Of a stretch of 64,000 nucleotides of DNA, positions 21,004 through 33,100 are shown piece by piece; the stretch's first letter is position 1; every line of letters starts with the position of its first letter. The notes below the pieces were generated by a model. The model saw only the letters and a program-made list of their open reading frames with translations. It was not told the DNA's origin and searched no databases. A program made the position numbers and the translations under genes. The DNA is from Serpula lacrymans var. lacrymans S7.9 (Eukaryota; Basidiomycota; Agaricomycetes; Boletales; Serpulaceae), in contig NW_006763296.1 in NCBI RefSeq assembly GCF_000218685.1, positions 1,260,907-1,324,906 on the forward strand, in the 5' to 3' direction.

Positions 21004-22965
21004 TGAAGGGTTGCCAATATTAGAATCGGGCAGGATTCTGATCTTCTGGAAGTCTTCAAGAAAAACATCTCCTCAGAAGAGAAGGTGCGCCTTGATGGCA
21101 ATGAAAACTAGTTATGGGAAGACGGGCTCTTCCATTACAAAGATAAGATCTATGTGCCTGATTCTGCAAGAATCAAGGCAATAAATAGACATCATGACAC
21201 ACCAGTGGCTGGGCATGTGGCAACGAACAATGGAGTTAATCTCCAGAAACTACATGTGGCCTGGCACGGTGAAAGACATACAAGAATATGTAAAGTGTTG
21301 TCTTCGCTGTGTCATGGCAAAGAAATCTCATCAACCGCTGGCCGATAAACTCATGCCAAACCCAATATCAGCTGGTCCATGGCAAGATATATTGGTTGAT
21401 TTCATAACAGATCTACCCGGATCAAATAAATATGATTCAGTAATGGTGGTAGTAGATTGCTTCTCCAAAGAAAAATTGTATTCATTCCCACAAACAAAAA
21501 AATTGCCGCTGCTGGTATAGCACACTTATCTTAATACTTTGTGTGGTTTATCCACGGGTTGTGGGAAACGGTTATCTCCGATAGGGGACCTCAATTTGCT
21601 AGCAAATTTACAAAAAAAACTATGCCAGATGATGGGCATCAAACCTAAATTATTGACAGCATTCCATCTGCAAACAGATGGACAAACAAAAAGACTCAAC
21701 CAGGAATTGAAACAGTATCTCTGAATATTGATTAATGATAGACAGATAGATTGGGCCAAGTAGCTAAAAATAGCCCAGTTCCCATATAATGCCAAACAGT
21801 TGTCGGCTACAGAAAAAGCACCATTCAAAGTTACAAGGTTTCACCTTCTCAAAATGGGTGTGGAACCTGGTAAAAGCAAAAACAAGACTGCTAAAAACAT
21901 GGTCAAAGACATGAAGTCTGTCTTGGACAAAATATGCAAGGTGCTTTTTAAAACGGCAGAGCAGATAAAAGACAGGGCAGAGCATAGACACTCTAAAACC
22001 CCTGACTACAAGGTTGGCAACCTGGTCTGGCCAGATACCAACCACTTAAAATTAAAAGACCAGTAGTCTAGAAAACTGGCCAAAAATGGATTGGCCCTTA
22101 CCGGATTAAAGAAATCAAGCCAAACACAGTGGAGCTGGATGTAACAAGCAAAGTTGGTATACTCTGGCACACAACTTAGACAAGCAAGAGTGAGGGAAGT
22201 AGGAGTGGGTAAATCCCTTAGGATAAGACCGTTGTGAGTAAACAACAGGAGGACTTGCTGAGGAGTCTCCTTGATTGATTGGGGTATATATACTGTTACA
22301 GGGTGTTTGTATATGTTGTACTATATGGTTGTTAAGGGTGGTGGCTGATGATGTCATAGGGTGCAGCCCTTGTGACCAGCTCCACTGCATGAGAGAGCTG
22401 TATCTAAAAATGAGAAGGAGCAGTGCAGCAAGAGAAAGTGAAAAGTCAGAACAAAAGGAAAGTACCACATGGCACAAGTGCATGAAAAATAAGACAAGAG
22501 TTAAAAAGGAGAATGAAAGTTATAAAGGTCCAAAAATTGTATACCGTAACACTGGAACTCCCAAAATGAATGAGGGTGGTACCCACGGTCAATTTTAGCC
22601 ATGCAAAACCCTACAAAGGACTGCTGCCTGGACAGCGCATAGACCAGCCCAGACCGGTTGTAGTTGCCCAGGAAGGTGAAGAAAAATTTGAAGTTGAATG
22701 TGTGGTGGATGCATACTTAAAGCATGGAAAATTAAAGTTCCTAGTTCTCTGGAAGGGCTATAGAGACAAGGACAGAATGTGGGAACCAGAGGCCCATCTG
22801 GACAATTCCCATGATGCTGTTCATGAATTTTATTTCAAGAAACCCTTGGCTCCTAGGAAGCTTAGAGACATAGATTTAAATTTTTTTAATTCTTTTTTTC
22901 AACCTATGCCAGAAAATTTAACTACTATCTCTGGTACTTGGTCTTGCCTGAAAGTCAAGCCTTAG
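21004..22965 (+). pseudogene. Gypsy C integrase and chromodomain, split by a solo LTR
   Basis: Zinc part (CLRCVMAKKSHQP), core with the intact VISDRGPQF Asp, [17 protein letters not shown] and a GPYRI-type part are visible over several frames with stops near 21,520, 21,723 and 22,065. After the solo LTR the frame resumes at 22570 with a chromodomain (FLVLWKGYRDKDRMWEPEAH). It is a dead copy. Confidence 0.85.
22140..22551 (-). repeat. Solo gypsy LTR inside C integrase
   Basis: A 412-bp LTR is flanked by the 5-bp duplication CTGGA (22135-22139 and 22552-22556). It interrupts the stretch before the chromodomain that is continuous in A. Confidence 0.92.
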
Positions 22966-22970
22966 GAGGG

Positions 22971-23388
22971 TGTTACAATACACAATTTTTGGACTCTTAA
23001 CTTACAATCTCTGATTAAACCTTCTTTTCCATTTTCACACACTTGTGTCATGCAGCACTTTCCTTTTGTTCAAACTCCATTTCCACTTTCTTGTGCTGTG
23101 CAGCTTTCTCTATTTTTAGATACAACTCTCTCACACAGGGGAGCTGGTCACATGGGCTGCGCCCTATGACATCACCAGCCACCACTTTCATCAACTGTAT
23201 AGTATACATGTACAAATAGCCTGTAGTTGTATGATTACCCTAATAGATCAAGGACTCCTCAATGAGTCCTCCTGTTGTTCACTCACAACTAACTCAGTCT
23301 TATCCTAAGGGGTTTTTACCCACTCCTACTTCCCTCACTCTTGTTTGTCTGAGTTTTGCGCCAGAGTACACAATTTTTGGTTGTTACA
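22971..23388 (+). repeat. Gypsy C 3' LTR (418 bp)
   Basis: It starts TGTTACAATACACAATTTTT after the short purine tract AGGAGGG and ends TTGGTTGTTACA. This is the right border of the retrotransposon nest. Confidence 0.9.
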
Positions 23389-25510
23389 GTACTATTTTGA
23401 CATCAGGTTTGTAGGGGGTCAGGTATGAGACTTTGTCATGCTTAGTTTATAGGTTCTCTGGCTTGTACAACATGTGACATATGAGTTCTAACATCAAACA
23501 GCTCCTATATTCTATTGTATAGGCAAATAACTTGAAATTAGAAGCCTCTTTATCTTTTTTCTTTGTGAGGCAAGCTCAAAAATCATGCTCAAGCACACAT
23601 TACCAATGTTACCCACCTGGATTATATGTGATTATCATCAAAACTAGATTTGGGTTATCTGCCATATGGCATCATGACAAATCTAAGGTTAAAATAGTAC
23701 AGTGTTCCAAAGACAAGTGAGATATCCCACAAACTAGCTTGGCTGTCTCATATAGGACAATTCAAGGATAATTGGGACATCCCATAAAATAGTCTGGGAC
23801 ACCCCAAGGATAATTGGAATGTCCCACAAATAGGCATATGTTAATTCTATCCTTAAAACAGTAAAAATAATAATTAGTTTCAACCCTTGTCATAGAGTAT
23901 TCATTGTGAAGGTGTGTTACAGAAAAATAATGTGTGGTGTCTATGATAATCTAGTTTCTCCTTGATGATAAAGGCATGCCTCAAACATGGCAGAATTACT
24001 ATCAAACTACTCCAAGGATATTTTGTATAGTTAAAATACTTATAAAGACAAATCCTTTGATCATATTTCCATAAAGAAATAAGAAAGAGATGGAATATCA
24101 TTATTGTGAAATTCAAATTCAGTAGATCCAGTTAAGAAAAAATCAGAATATAATACAGGCCAGGAAGACAACATATGTAAAAATATTTGCCATGGACTGA
24201 GGCTCAAACTACTGCATGCGTAAATAATGTTATAATGCACTTATATGTATTTCAGTTGAGGGCAGGTTATTTTTGAGAGCCTCATCACCAGTCCCACTTA
24301 CACTCTAGTCTGCATCCAAAGTGAGGACAAAAACTGTAGTACAGGAATCTCCCTAAGCGAGTCACATGTGGGGACAAACAGACACGTTGTGTCCGTATTG
24401 CCGTGTCTGCCGAAGCAATCCAACTCAATGTCGCTCAGTCCTGCAAATATGGCCAATCTACCTTTGTATTTTTGCCTTACAGTATGAAGGCCATATACTT
24501 AATTGATACATTATTGATACTCAAATGCCCCATGATACATGACTACCAACTAGAAGTAATTGGGAGCCTTATTGATGGCAGGAATATGCTGTTTTGTGAC
24601 CGCTACAGGAACAGGTAAACCAACACTTTTATTCAACTCATGCATGTTATACAGGCTCTCTTTGAATATTTGACGCTATACTTGAAGGCCAATTGATCAT
24701 ATTGAGTGAAGTACTACAGTTCAAAGCCTGGTGCTGGTTGTGAGTTGTTGGAATACTACCTTGGTTGGAAATGAAGCGGAGAAAAATATTAGGGACTAAG
24801 ATTAAAGCAAAAGTTTGCAGATTTACTGTTCATTAGTATTGTACCATTAAGTGGTGGTGGATATATATACAACCTGTAGGCAAAACAGGTTGTTGTATGT
24901 TCACTTCAACATTCAACATTAACAAACTTGTGGTAGTGCTGCCGCTCCATGTGACAATACCATTTTTGGAAGGCATGCCGTGGATGCCATGTTTGTTTGG
25001 CTGCTTGATGGGAAGAGATTCCTAAATGGTATGCCTAGGGGAGACTACTTACACTCCCACTTACACTTCATGGCTGCAGTTATGGGACCTTGTAAAGAGA
25101 TACACATGGGATATCTACTATTAGGACATCCATAACATTGTTTCAGGACATCAGACTGGGAAGCAGGACGTCCCAGCAAAATCAAGGCTCTTAGCTACAT
25201 AGCAATACAGTAAAAATTCAAGCTAAGAGCCAGGAAGCTGGGGGTGACTGAAGTGAATGATGAGGTGATTCTCAGGTGAAGTAGAGATTTCAACATGTAG
25301 CAGTATATGTAGAAGCATGCCAAAAATCAGGTGCCAAGCCACCCAAAGAAAAACAAACAAGTACAAGTAGGATGTCGGTCCTAAACGAGTTGCGACGAGG
25401 AATGCGATGTATCAAACCTGGTCACTGTGGGACCAGGAATATCAGTTGCCGATTTCTCGCACCAAGTTATGCACCATAGCACGTGACCGTGACAAGTCAC
25501 AATGTGAATG
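23389..25510. other. AT-rich spacer between the TE nest and the gene-dense part
   Basis: No intact gene is visible. The spacer holds scattered GGACATCCC-type motifs (23,700-23,840 and 25,110-25,180), the helicase remnant listed separately, and a hairpin of eight base pairs (ACAACCTG with CAGGTTGT) near 24,870-24,893 next to a TATATATA run. It probably consists of decayed repeats. Confidence 0.6.
24398..24690 (+). pseudogene. RecQ/DEAD-like helicase fragment, frame-broken
   Basis: The frame shows DYQLEVIGSLIDGRNMLF, the usual lead-in to helicase motif I. In the next frame TATGTGKPTLLF is a Walker A motif. A single-base change of frame between them breaks the protein, and later helicase motifs are absent. 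Agaricomycete genomes often carry many such helicase-like copies. The fragment may be a transposed or duplicated piece. Confidence 0.55.
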
Positions 25511-25517
25511 TATAAAG
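25511..25517 (+). promoter_or_regulatory. TATA box of the UBX gene
   Basis: TATAAAG lies about 115 bp before a GTGAGT-type donor (near 25,632), suggesting a 5' untranslated exon and a leader intron before the start codon at 25995. Confidence 0.5.
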
Positions 25518-25994
25518 AATCCCCGGGCCTCCCTTCTTCAAGTTTCTTCCTGACTTTATCCTTTTTGTTTCAATACTTCCTCGCAAGCACCCATCTCCAT
25601 CCGTTTTCGTATAGTTAATTGCTTGTAAACTGGTGAGTACGTTCATTTTGGTTTCGTATCATGATGTGTATCCTTGTAATTTGCGTTCGATATTCACTGG
25701 CCTTACTCCAAAAGGTGTGCTCGCCGGCGTGCCCTGAGGCCAGTGGAATGAGACATCTACAATATTTCTGACTTGCTCGTGCCTTGCTCTGCGTACAGTT
25801 GCTTATCATTATCTGACTTTTAGGCAAACTGGTACGAGTTACATAGTGTTGGGTGGATTGTGTGAGGTGTTTTTATAATTTTTTGTGCATGTAGTAACTT
25901 GAAATACACCCAATACCCCTTTGCTAGTAAAGGTTTCATTATTATTTGTCTTGCACATCTCATTTTTGCGCTTTCTACTGCAGTCTTCTCAATC

Positions 25995-27007
25995 ATGACT
26001 GAGAATGCGCTACCCGGCGCATCGCTATTGCAGGATCAGACGACCACTATTAGTGCTGCAGATGAGATACCGCAGTTCAAAGTATATAGACCGACTACTG
26101 CACTTCAAGCAACCCGTATGTTTCATATCAATGTTATATCAGCTATATTGAAACGTCTCGCTTGCCAAGATGACCTTCCTGACTCGTATTTCACACCAAC
26201 TGCTGCTGATTTGAAAGCAGCTCAAGCGACGTTGTCTGGACGTACACAATCGTTGGTTAATGCACCTCTGCAGATTCGGTCTGTCCGTGAAGCAACAGAG
26301 AAGGCGAAAAGAGACAAATGGCCCAACGTAGGTCTTCATACCATCTCCAACTTTATTGTATGTCGACCACACGCATCGAAGACTACCATCCGTATCAGAT
26401 TCACTGATCGAACGCAACTCGAGAAGGTATTTCTTTCGACCGAGAAAATACGATCTGTTTATGCTTTCGTACGGTCGTCACTTCGAGACAATGTAAAACC
26501 TATCAAATTCGTTCTATGTACGTCACTCCCGCCAGCTATCATTCCGTCTATGAAGATATGAAAACCAAATTATAGATCAAACTCCACCTAAACAGGACTT
26601 CAAGGTCTCTGACCCCAAAGTTCGCGACCTGACGCTTGCCGAACTTCATCTAGCACCATCTTCTGTCCTTCTATTGCGGTTCGAAGATGAGTCTCTCAAT
26701 CGTTAGTCTGTTATCACAGATTGCTGTCACAAATGGTGGACGCTACTGAATTGCAATCATCATGGTCAGGTTCTGACTTTCCTGCGCCACTGTCACCGTC
26801 CATAGTAGCTCAGGCTATGGATCTGCCGCCGCCTCCAAGCTTCGACCATCCTGACCAATCTCAACCACCATCGGCTCCATCAACCCCACCTGCTTCAAAG
26901 CTGGAGAAAAAGATCCCCAAGTGGCTCAAGGCTGGTTTGAGTATGACTCTACCTTACATCACATTTACAAATTCTGACCAAACGACTTGCTGTGACCAGA
27001 GAAATGA
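25995..27007 (+). CDS. UBX-domain protein, TUG/Ubx4-like
   Basis: Proteins of this family (mammalian ASPSCR1/TUG, yeast Ubx4) bind the AAA ATPase Cdc48/p97 through a UBX domain and adjust its hexamer assembly and trafficking roles. Visible are an N-terminal stretch with FKVYRPTTALQAT, then DLPDSYFTPTAADL and the helix REATEKAKRDKWP. The UBX fold spans TTIRIRFTDRTQLEKVF to VLLLRFEDE. A disordered Pro-rich tail ends in KKIPKWLK, the family's typical C-terminus. At least three introns are needed: one probably after QAT (GTATGT donor), one near 26,520-26,575 and one near 26,704-26,720. A last intron from about 26,937 would give the stop at 27005. The usual N-terminal ubiquitin-like domain is not seen, so the protein is short for the family or its 5' end lies further upstream. 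Confidence 0.75.
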
Positions 27008-27103
27008 AATATCGTTAACCAGTCTACTGAAGGAGCTACTTCTGTTTTTCTGTGTTATGTTGTTGCGTATAATATAACAACAAATATTTTGGGCATTTAT
27101 AAG

Positions 27104-28645
27104 TCAATAGATTGGAAATTTAGAATCTACTTGCTCCGACCACGCTCTCAAACCGCCAACTACATCCTGGATCATAATGTCAGACTCCACACTTCTTAAC
27201 GCATCAGCAGCAATCTGAGAGTCGTTTCCCAATCGGCACACGACATATATACGCGATGTTTTTTCTTCGGGAAGATATAGAGCCGGATTGGCTGTTAATT
27301 GGTAGAGAGGTACGTCTTGAGAATGACAGTCAGATTGGAATTTGGCGAGGAGATAGGGTGAACCTGTACTTCTAGAACCCGGCAAATTACATATTCCAAA
27401 CTCTGTTGGCGATCTGACGTCGATAACGCAGACATTTCCATTCGCGTCTATATCGTCCTTTAGGCTCTGTAATATGGCTCAAGATCTTTTACGGTGAATC
27501 ACAATCTACATTCCTACCTTGACTTTGGCTCGAAAGCCAGGCTTGTCATCTATCAACCCTCTTTCTTCCCAATTTGGCCTCTGGCCACCGCAAAATGCAA
27601 CATAATCAGTTTCTTCGATTGTTCCAATTTTCGCATCTTCTTCTCCACATGCTGAACATGTCTTTCTTCGAGAACGAAGCTTAACTGCACGATATGCAGG
27701 CACTGAAATAGCAGAAAACAAAAACATAGATGCCTTCTGGTCTACGTGAGGATGAGACTCGAAGATCAGAAACTGGAGATTGATCCTGGCGTACCGTGCA
27801 ACCCTACTATGATTTTAATGGTCTCCAAAGCTTGCATATTTCCTATGATACCTGTTACGGGACCCAATATTCCAGTTTCTTCACAGGTTCCTGTGTTTTC
27901 AATAGCTGGAGGTTTGGGGAAAAGACAGCGATAACAAGGACCATCGACGCCAAAGTTATACACACAAAGCTGTCCTTCGTATTTTTGCGCAGCACCACTC
28001 ACGAGAGGCTTTCCGAGACGAACAGCGGTATCCGAGAGCAAATAGCGAGTCGGCGCATTATCAGTGCAGTCTAAAATTATATCGTAGGACTGTAAAAGAG
28101 AGACAGCATTCGAAGAGTGCAGTGCCTCGATTATGACATCGATTTTTATTCTCGAATTCAATCTAATGCATGATTTAATATGAAATCATGGTTTGACAGG
28201 TGTACGGGTACGGGCTTACTTGCGGATACTCTGTCCTGCCGAGATGGATTTGTACATGCCCACCGTTTCTTCACTGTGAAGGATCTGCCGTGCGAGATTT
28301 GATATTTCAACTTTGTCGTGATCCACGATGCCCAGTCGACCTCAATTTGAACATGTTTGAGCTTCCCGAACCACAGACAGAGGGAGATAGTTCTGTCTCA
28401 CAGACCTACACCGGCTGCTGCAAGGTATTGCAAAGCAGGGCAACCAAGGCCTCCCGCTCCTACCACGACAACAGAAGCTTGTTGCAGTTTAAGCTGCCCT
28501 ATATGTGAAGATATTGATTAGTAGCAGCGAGTCCATGTTGCATTAAGAGCTACATACCTGGCAATCCGAAGTTATCTAGTATCATCTGTCTGCCATAACG
28601 GCGATATTCGTCCAGGTGAAGACCAGACGTTTCATTGTGGGACAT
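27104..28645 (-). CDS. UBA4: Urm1-activating enzyme (MOCS3/Uba4-type E1 with rhodanese domain)
   Basis: The enzyme adenylates Urm1 and passes sulphur to it for 2-thiolation of tRNA wobble uridine in the cytosol. Homologues can also serve the molybdopterin synthase small subunit. From the N-terminus: [10 protein letters not shown], the ATP-binding loop [33 protein letters not shown], then [15 protein letters not shown] and KPLVSGAA. The zinc pairs are CYRC and CSAC, and the ThiF active-site Cys is in [11 protein letters not shown]. The C-terminal rhodanese domain has its Cys in [10 protein letters not shown]. The start is [14 protein letters not shown], and the stop follows KFPIY. Several introns separate the exons. 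It is divergent from APC10 with 406 bp between. Confidence 0.92.
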
Positions 28646-29051
28646 ATCGTTAGTAGTGAATCTAATGATGAAGAGGAGGCTGCTAGCTTATAAGTCATTT
28701 CTTGCTTGAGTAAGACGTTGATAACTTGAGCTCACTGGGTTACTGTTGTGACTTGGGGGGGTTCTCCTATATGAAAATACCATGCAACTGTTTGCTGTGT
28801 CTTGTGCTGCAGGTTCAAGTTGTAGTAGCTATAGCCTATAAACTTCCGCCGAAACAAGTCGAAACAACCTGAAAAGCCTCAACTTCCAGTGAACTAGTGA
28901 GGCTGACAGTCACGGTCGTCACCAGGAAAACACTCAAGGAATAAATTGTAATATAGATCAACCGCAGAAAACAACATTCACATATTACTGTAATAATCTC
29001 TGGACCTCTACTAGATAATCACTCCACTGGCAAACAGATTGCTTATTCTAC
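28646..29051. promoter_or_regulatory. Divergent promoter of UBA4 and APC10
   Basis: A 406-bp spacer between two outward-facing start codons. A run of eight G occurs near 28,757. No clear TATA box or known operator is visible. Confidence 0.45.
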
Positions 29052-29956
29052 ATGGCATCACCGAATATCAACGCTCAATCCAGCCCAGGAGGTCCTCAGC
29101 ATGAAGCCCCACAGTCGGTAGATGGGATGCCGCTCATTCACTCAGGTTCGCAGCTTTCTCGATATCAAAAAACTGAGAAGTTTGTTTCAGTCCTCTCTCC
29201 TCACTAGCACGGACGCCACCTGTATTGCCATGGCCAGATATTGGGCGTCTAGCAAAGTGGTCAGTATCATCATACAAGTTCGGCTTTGGGACAGAGTGTC
29301 TCAGGGATGGGGACCCAGATACATTTTGGCAGTTAGTTTCCAGTCTCTTCCATACAACTTGGCACTAAAGCATGCAATTCTAGTTCAGACGGACCTCAGC
29401 CTCATTTTATAACCATCGAATTTCCTCGTAAAGTTGCAATACAGGTTCGACCTTTCTAGTCATTTTGTTTGTCTTGATTTTACCGTCCTCTTCAGAAAAT
29501 CAGTATATATCTCAGCTGGCCCCAAGATGATTCATACACCCCGTCCACGTTGGCAATACGTGCAGGGACGGGCCCAAGTGACCTTCAAGATGTCCGCGTA
29601 GCCACCCTTGACAAACCTGATGGTTGGATTACGTTTGATGTTTCCTCTGAGCCTGACGAAGATGGCCACACCTTGTGAGTCACACATCCCTTTCAAAGCG
29701 GAGGCAGGAGACGAATATTACCCTAGTAAACCAGTGCACGCCTATGTGTTGCAAATTATCGTGGTAGCTAATCATATGAGCGGGAAGGATACTCATATAC
29801 GAGGTTTGAGAGTTCTCGGTCCGCTTGAGTACGTACATTATTCTTATTCTCTCCATGATCCACCATGATAATTTATTGTCCAGAGATCATGCTTCTGACG
29901 GGGACCCGTTCCCTTTCACGTCTCCGCCGTTCAAAATGTATGAAACCATTAGATAA
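29052..29956 (+). CDS. APC10: Anaphase-promoting complex subunit 10 (APC10/Doc1)
   Basis: APC10 is the DOC-domain subunit that, with the co-activator, forms the D-box degron receptor of the APC/C ubiquitin ligase in mitosis. Reading across short introns gives DIGRLAKWSVSS, then FGFGTECLRDGDPDTFWQ, PHFITIEFPRKVAIQ, ISIYLSWPQDDSYTPSTLAI, GPSDLQDVRVATLDKPDGW and HAYVLQIIVVANHMSGKDTH, followed by IRGLRVLGPLE. The last residues are Ile-Arg before TAA. This IR tail is the known anchor to the Cdc27 TPR subunit. The first exon is short and variable (MASPNINAQSSPGG). About six exons are needed. Confidence 0.93.
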
Positions 29957-30166
29957 CTTCGCCTACATGATTATCCCTGTAATTTAATTCTACATTCATC
30001 CCGAGTAACGACATTCAGTACTATTTGGTAGCCTGAAATCCCTTGAACATGTCCTGGAATGAACCAGATAGTTATATATACCTAAGAATACAGGCCATAA
30101 ATTAAACAAAAATACACCAAAACCCAGGTGCGGATGCTTCAAGATCCCTACCAAATCCACCCACCA

Positions 30167-33100
30167 TTACCGTGGAAAAGTAGGATAATGATTCAAAGAT
30201 TGCCCGCTGTCCACACGTAGGTGAGAGGGATGCATCTGAGGGGTGGCAGAAGGGCGGCTGATATAATGGTCGGGTTCCTGCACAAGTGAGGTACGAGACG
30301 TTGAGCCATTGGGCAAGCTGTACGACGAGTAGTCTCGGGAATAAGGTGACCGATTATTCCACCCATCATGAGACTGAGGAAGACTGGTCTGAGTGAAAGG
30401 AGCCTTTACACAATGAACATACGATTAGAATAGGCGCGATATGCATGCATGCACTAGCTCACCTGAAAGGACGGGTACCTTGCAACGTTTGAATATCCTG
30501 ACCTCTGTGAAGAATATTGTGGATGTTGAGAAGCCTGGAGATGTGACGGGTCTTCTACACTGTGAGTAGGGAGAGTAGTGGAAAATCCACGCTGGTGAGG
30601 CTGATAATGTGCAAAGGTAACGGTAGAATGAGACGACTGAGGAACTGGTCTAGAGTTACTAGGGGCAATAGCAGCAACCCGCAAATCGGACTGATGCTGT
30701 TCATGATTAGAGTGTCCATTGGGAAAGCCATCAGTGTAGTAACTTGCGCTCCCATAACTTCTTTGTTCACTGAAGCCAGGAAGGAAATATGGTTGATGAC
30801 CGACAGAACGAGACGGAGGTTTGGATGGAATGCCTTGGAACGGCAGCTGCTGGTCAAACATCGAGGTTTTCGTGCTTAAACTACAACGTTGGCAGACAAA
30901 CTCTTCCCTGTCCCAATTTCGTTGTTGTCGACCAGCAATGGAATCAGCTTTGTCGTGGCACGATATATGCTGCCACTTGGAACACAAGCCACAGCACATC
31001 ATTGGAGTACCGTCATCCTTTAACCATTATCCATGACAGCCCTTAGCGTAAAATCAGATGGCTCACCTGATTGATGCCTCGTTTATGACAGACCTCACAA
31101 TCTAACTCCCACTCTTCTCCCATGGGGGTACGAGAGCCGCTGCCTGGAACACTCAGTAGTCTCGTTGACCTCCTTGTATCCTGGGAAGGTGTAAGGATAA
31201 CCGATTGAAGGTCAATCTTTCCTCCAGAAATATTGAGGACACCATTGGGTCTATATAGTGACGCTTGAATCAGCGAGCTGAGATATCCATCGTATAACCC
31301 TTACCTTGCACCCTCAGAGGTTATTTGTTCTTTGTCTTTCTGTTCCCTTTCTTTCCTGCGCTGCTCGCGGGCATTTTCTCTGCGTTGCCTATCGGCTTCT
31401 TCCTTCTGCAAGCGAACTTCTAATCTTCGTGCTCGACTCAATTTCTCCACCTCTTCAGCCTTTCTTTTCGCAGCCATCCGTGCCTCTTCTTTTTCACTTT
31501 CTTTTATTGCGATTCGAGAGGACCGCTTTCGATGAACGACGGCTTCTTCTAGCCGGCGCTTGCGCTCAATTTCCTTCCGATGACATATATTAACAACTGC
31601 TATCACCAAATGTAACATGTACAACTTACTCTTAATTCGTTTGTAATGACGGGAACGATACCGTGTGCCAGCGTCTTATACAGAACCTTTTCTGAATAAT
31701 GTGTAGCCTTCTCGAAACGATCTGCGATTCGTTCCCATTCTTGTAATGTAACGCATATCTAGTGCCAATAAAATGTCAATACAAGCAGTGTCATTGTTTC
31801 AGTTAATGCTCACTGTTTCCCATTCAATGAAGTTGTTTGGAACCTTGAGGGTTAAATCTTCTGCGTAGTCTATAGGACATACTGTCACACAATCCCTGGG
31901 TCTCTCCGTATCGTGATCTGTAACCTCATCCTGAGAAGGTGTTCCCCCACCACCAGCATCATCATCGGGGTCTTCGCTAAGTTCCGTAAGGTCACTAATA
32001 GATTCTATGTCGCTCTCTAGGCCAGTCTTCGGCACCTTCCCTGCGAACCCATTAGATGTCGCTTTTCTGTCAGATGTCGAGCCTTTGGGAGCTGAGTCCC
32101 CAAGGAGCCACTCCTGAGGTATCTCCTGCCATTCTTCCTCAGCTATTGCACCTCGTAACCTTGCACTAAGTCTAGTTCCAACCGGCTTCCTTGGACTAGA
32201 CGTGGTAATGACTGGTGAATCATGTTGCTTACGGCTATGTTGTAACATTTGTTGTTGGAACTCGGCCAGCTCTTTGGCCTGCGCATCTAGCTTCTGATTG
32301 GCACGCGCCTTAGCAGCTCGGCCACCCCTTGCGCCAGTTGGAACAAAATCAATGAGTGTTCTAGGACGACCTAATTGTGCATTACGCTTGCTTGAAGGAG
32401 CATCTTCGTCCGGATCAATATCCCCACGCTGGCGCTTCTTAGACCGCTGCGAGCCTTTTGAGATGGTTAACGAACCAAGTCGTGCAATACTGTTACTTTT
32501 GGCACCGCGCTTTCGTTTTGAGTTTGCTCTCGGAGGTTCACGTTGAATCCACAATCGATCAGCTAAAAACGCGACATTTAGGCACGACCGAAAATATTAA
32601 TACAGCCGCGAAGGAATACATACCTCCGATCAACCAGTAAGCATTCTTTTGGGAATCGTATCCAATCGGTTCAATACGCTAAAGAAATAAGCATTCGTAA
32701 GTGGATGAAACCGAGACAAATGCAAAAGGCACAACAACCCACCCATTGGGCTGTTTCATCGTCATCTTTCATCAACGTACGCAACCGATGGGGATTCTGA
32801 AACTGCCATTCCATGAGCGTATGCATGGACTCGAGTTTCGTGAGCATTGGAAGGTCAAGCCAATTTTTTGAGTCTTCTGTAGGTAACTCGTTTGGTTGTA
32901 CTGGTGAACTAGGACCTTCCTCTTCTTGGACTCCTGGAGCGTCCAGCGGGTCCTCTGTTGTGTATTTAGTGATACATGCTTGGTCCAGTGCATATGCACT
33001 TGTTTCGTCCCCCTTTTCATCTGCCAGATTCCCGCTGGGACCAAAGTCGGGAGCTGCTGATGTCCTGGACGATTGAGGATTGTTCGCAGAAGGGTCCAGC

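Larger units (their letters stand above)
20620..23388 (+). mobile_element. Ty3/gypsy chromovirus C, old decayed copy
   Basis: The 3' part of a Ty3 element remains: end of RNase H, integrase, chromodomain and 3' LTR, split by E on the left and by a solo LTR within. It is clearly related to A but much more diverged, with many stops. The changes against A are mostly CG to CA or TG. Confidence 0.88.

Noticed and set aside
24746..24924. Possible short solo LTR (TGTTGG to TTAACA, with internal TATA run)
   Set aside because: The flanking five bases (TGAGT and AACTT) are not a target duplication and no second copy exists in the window.
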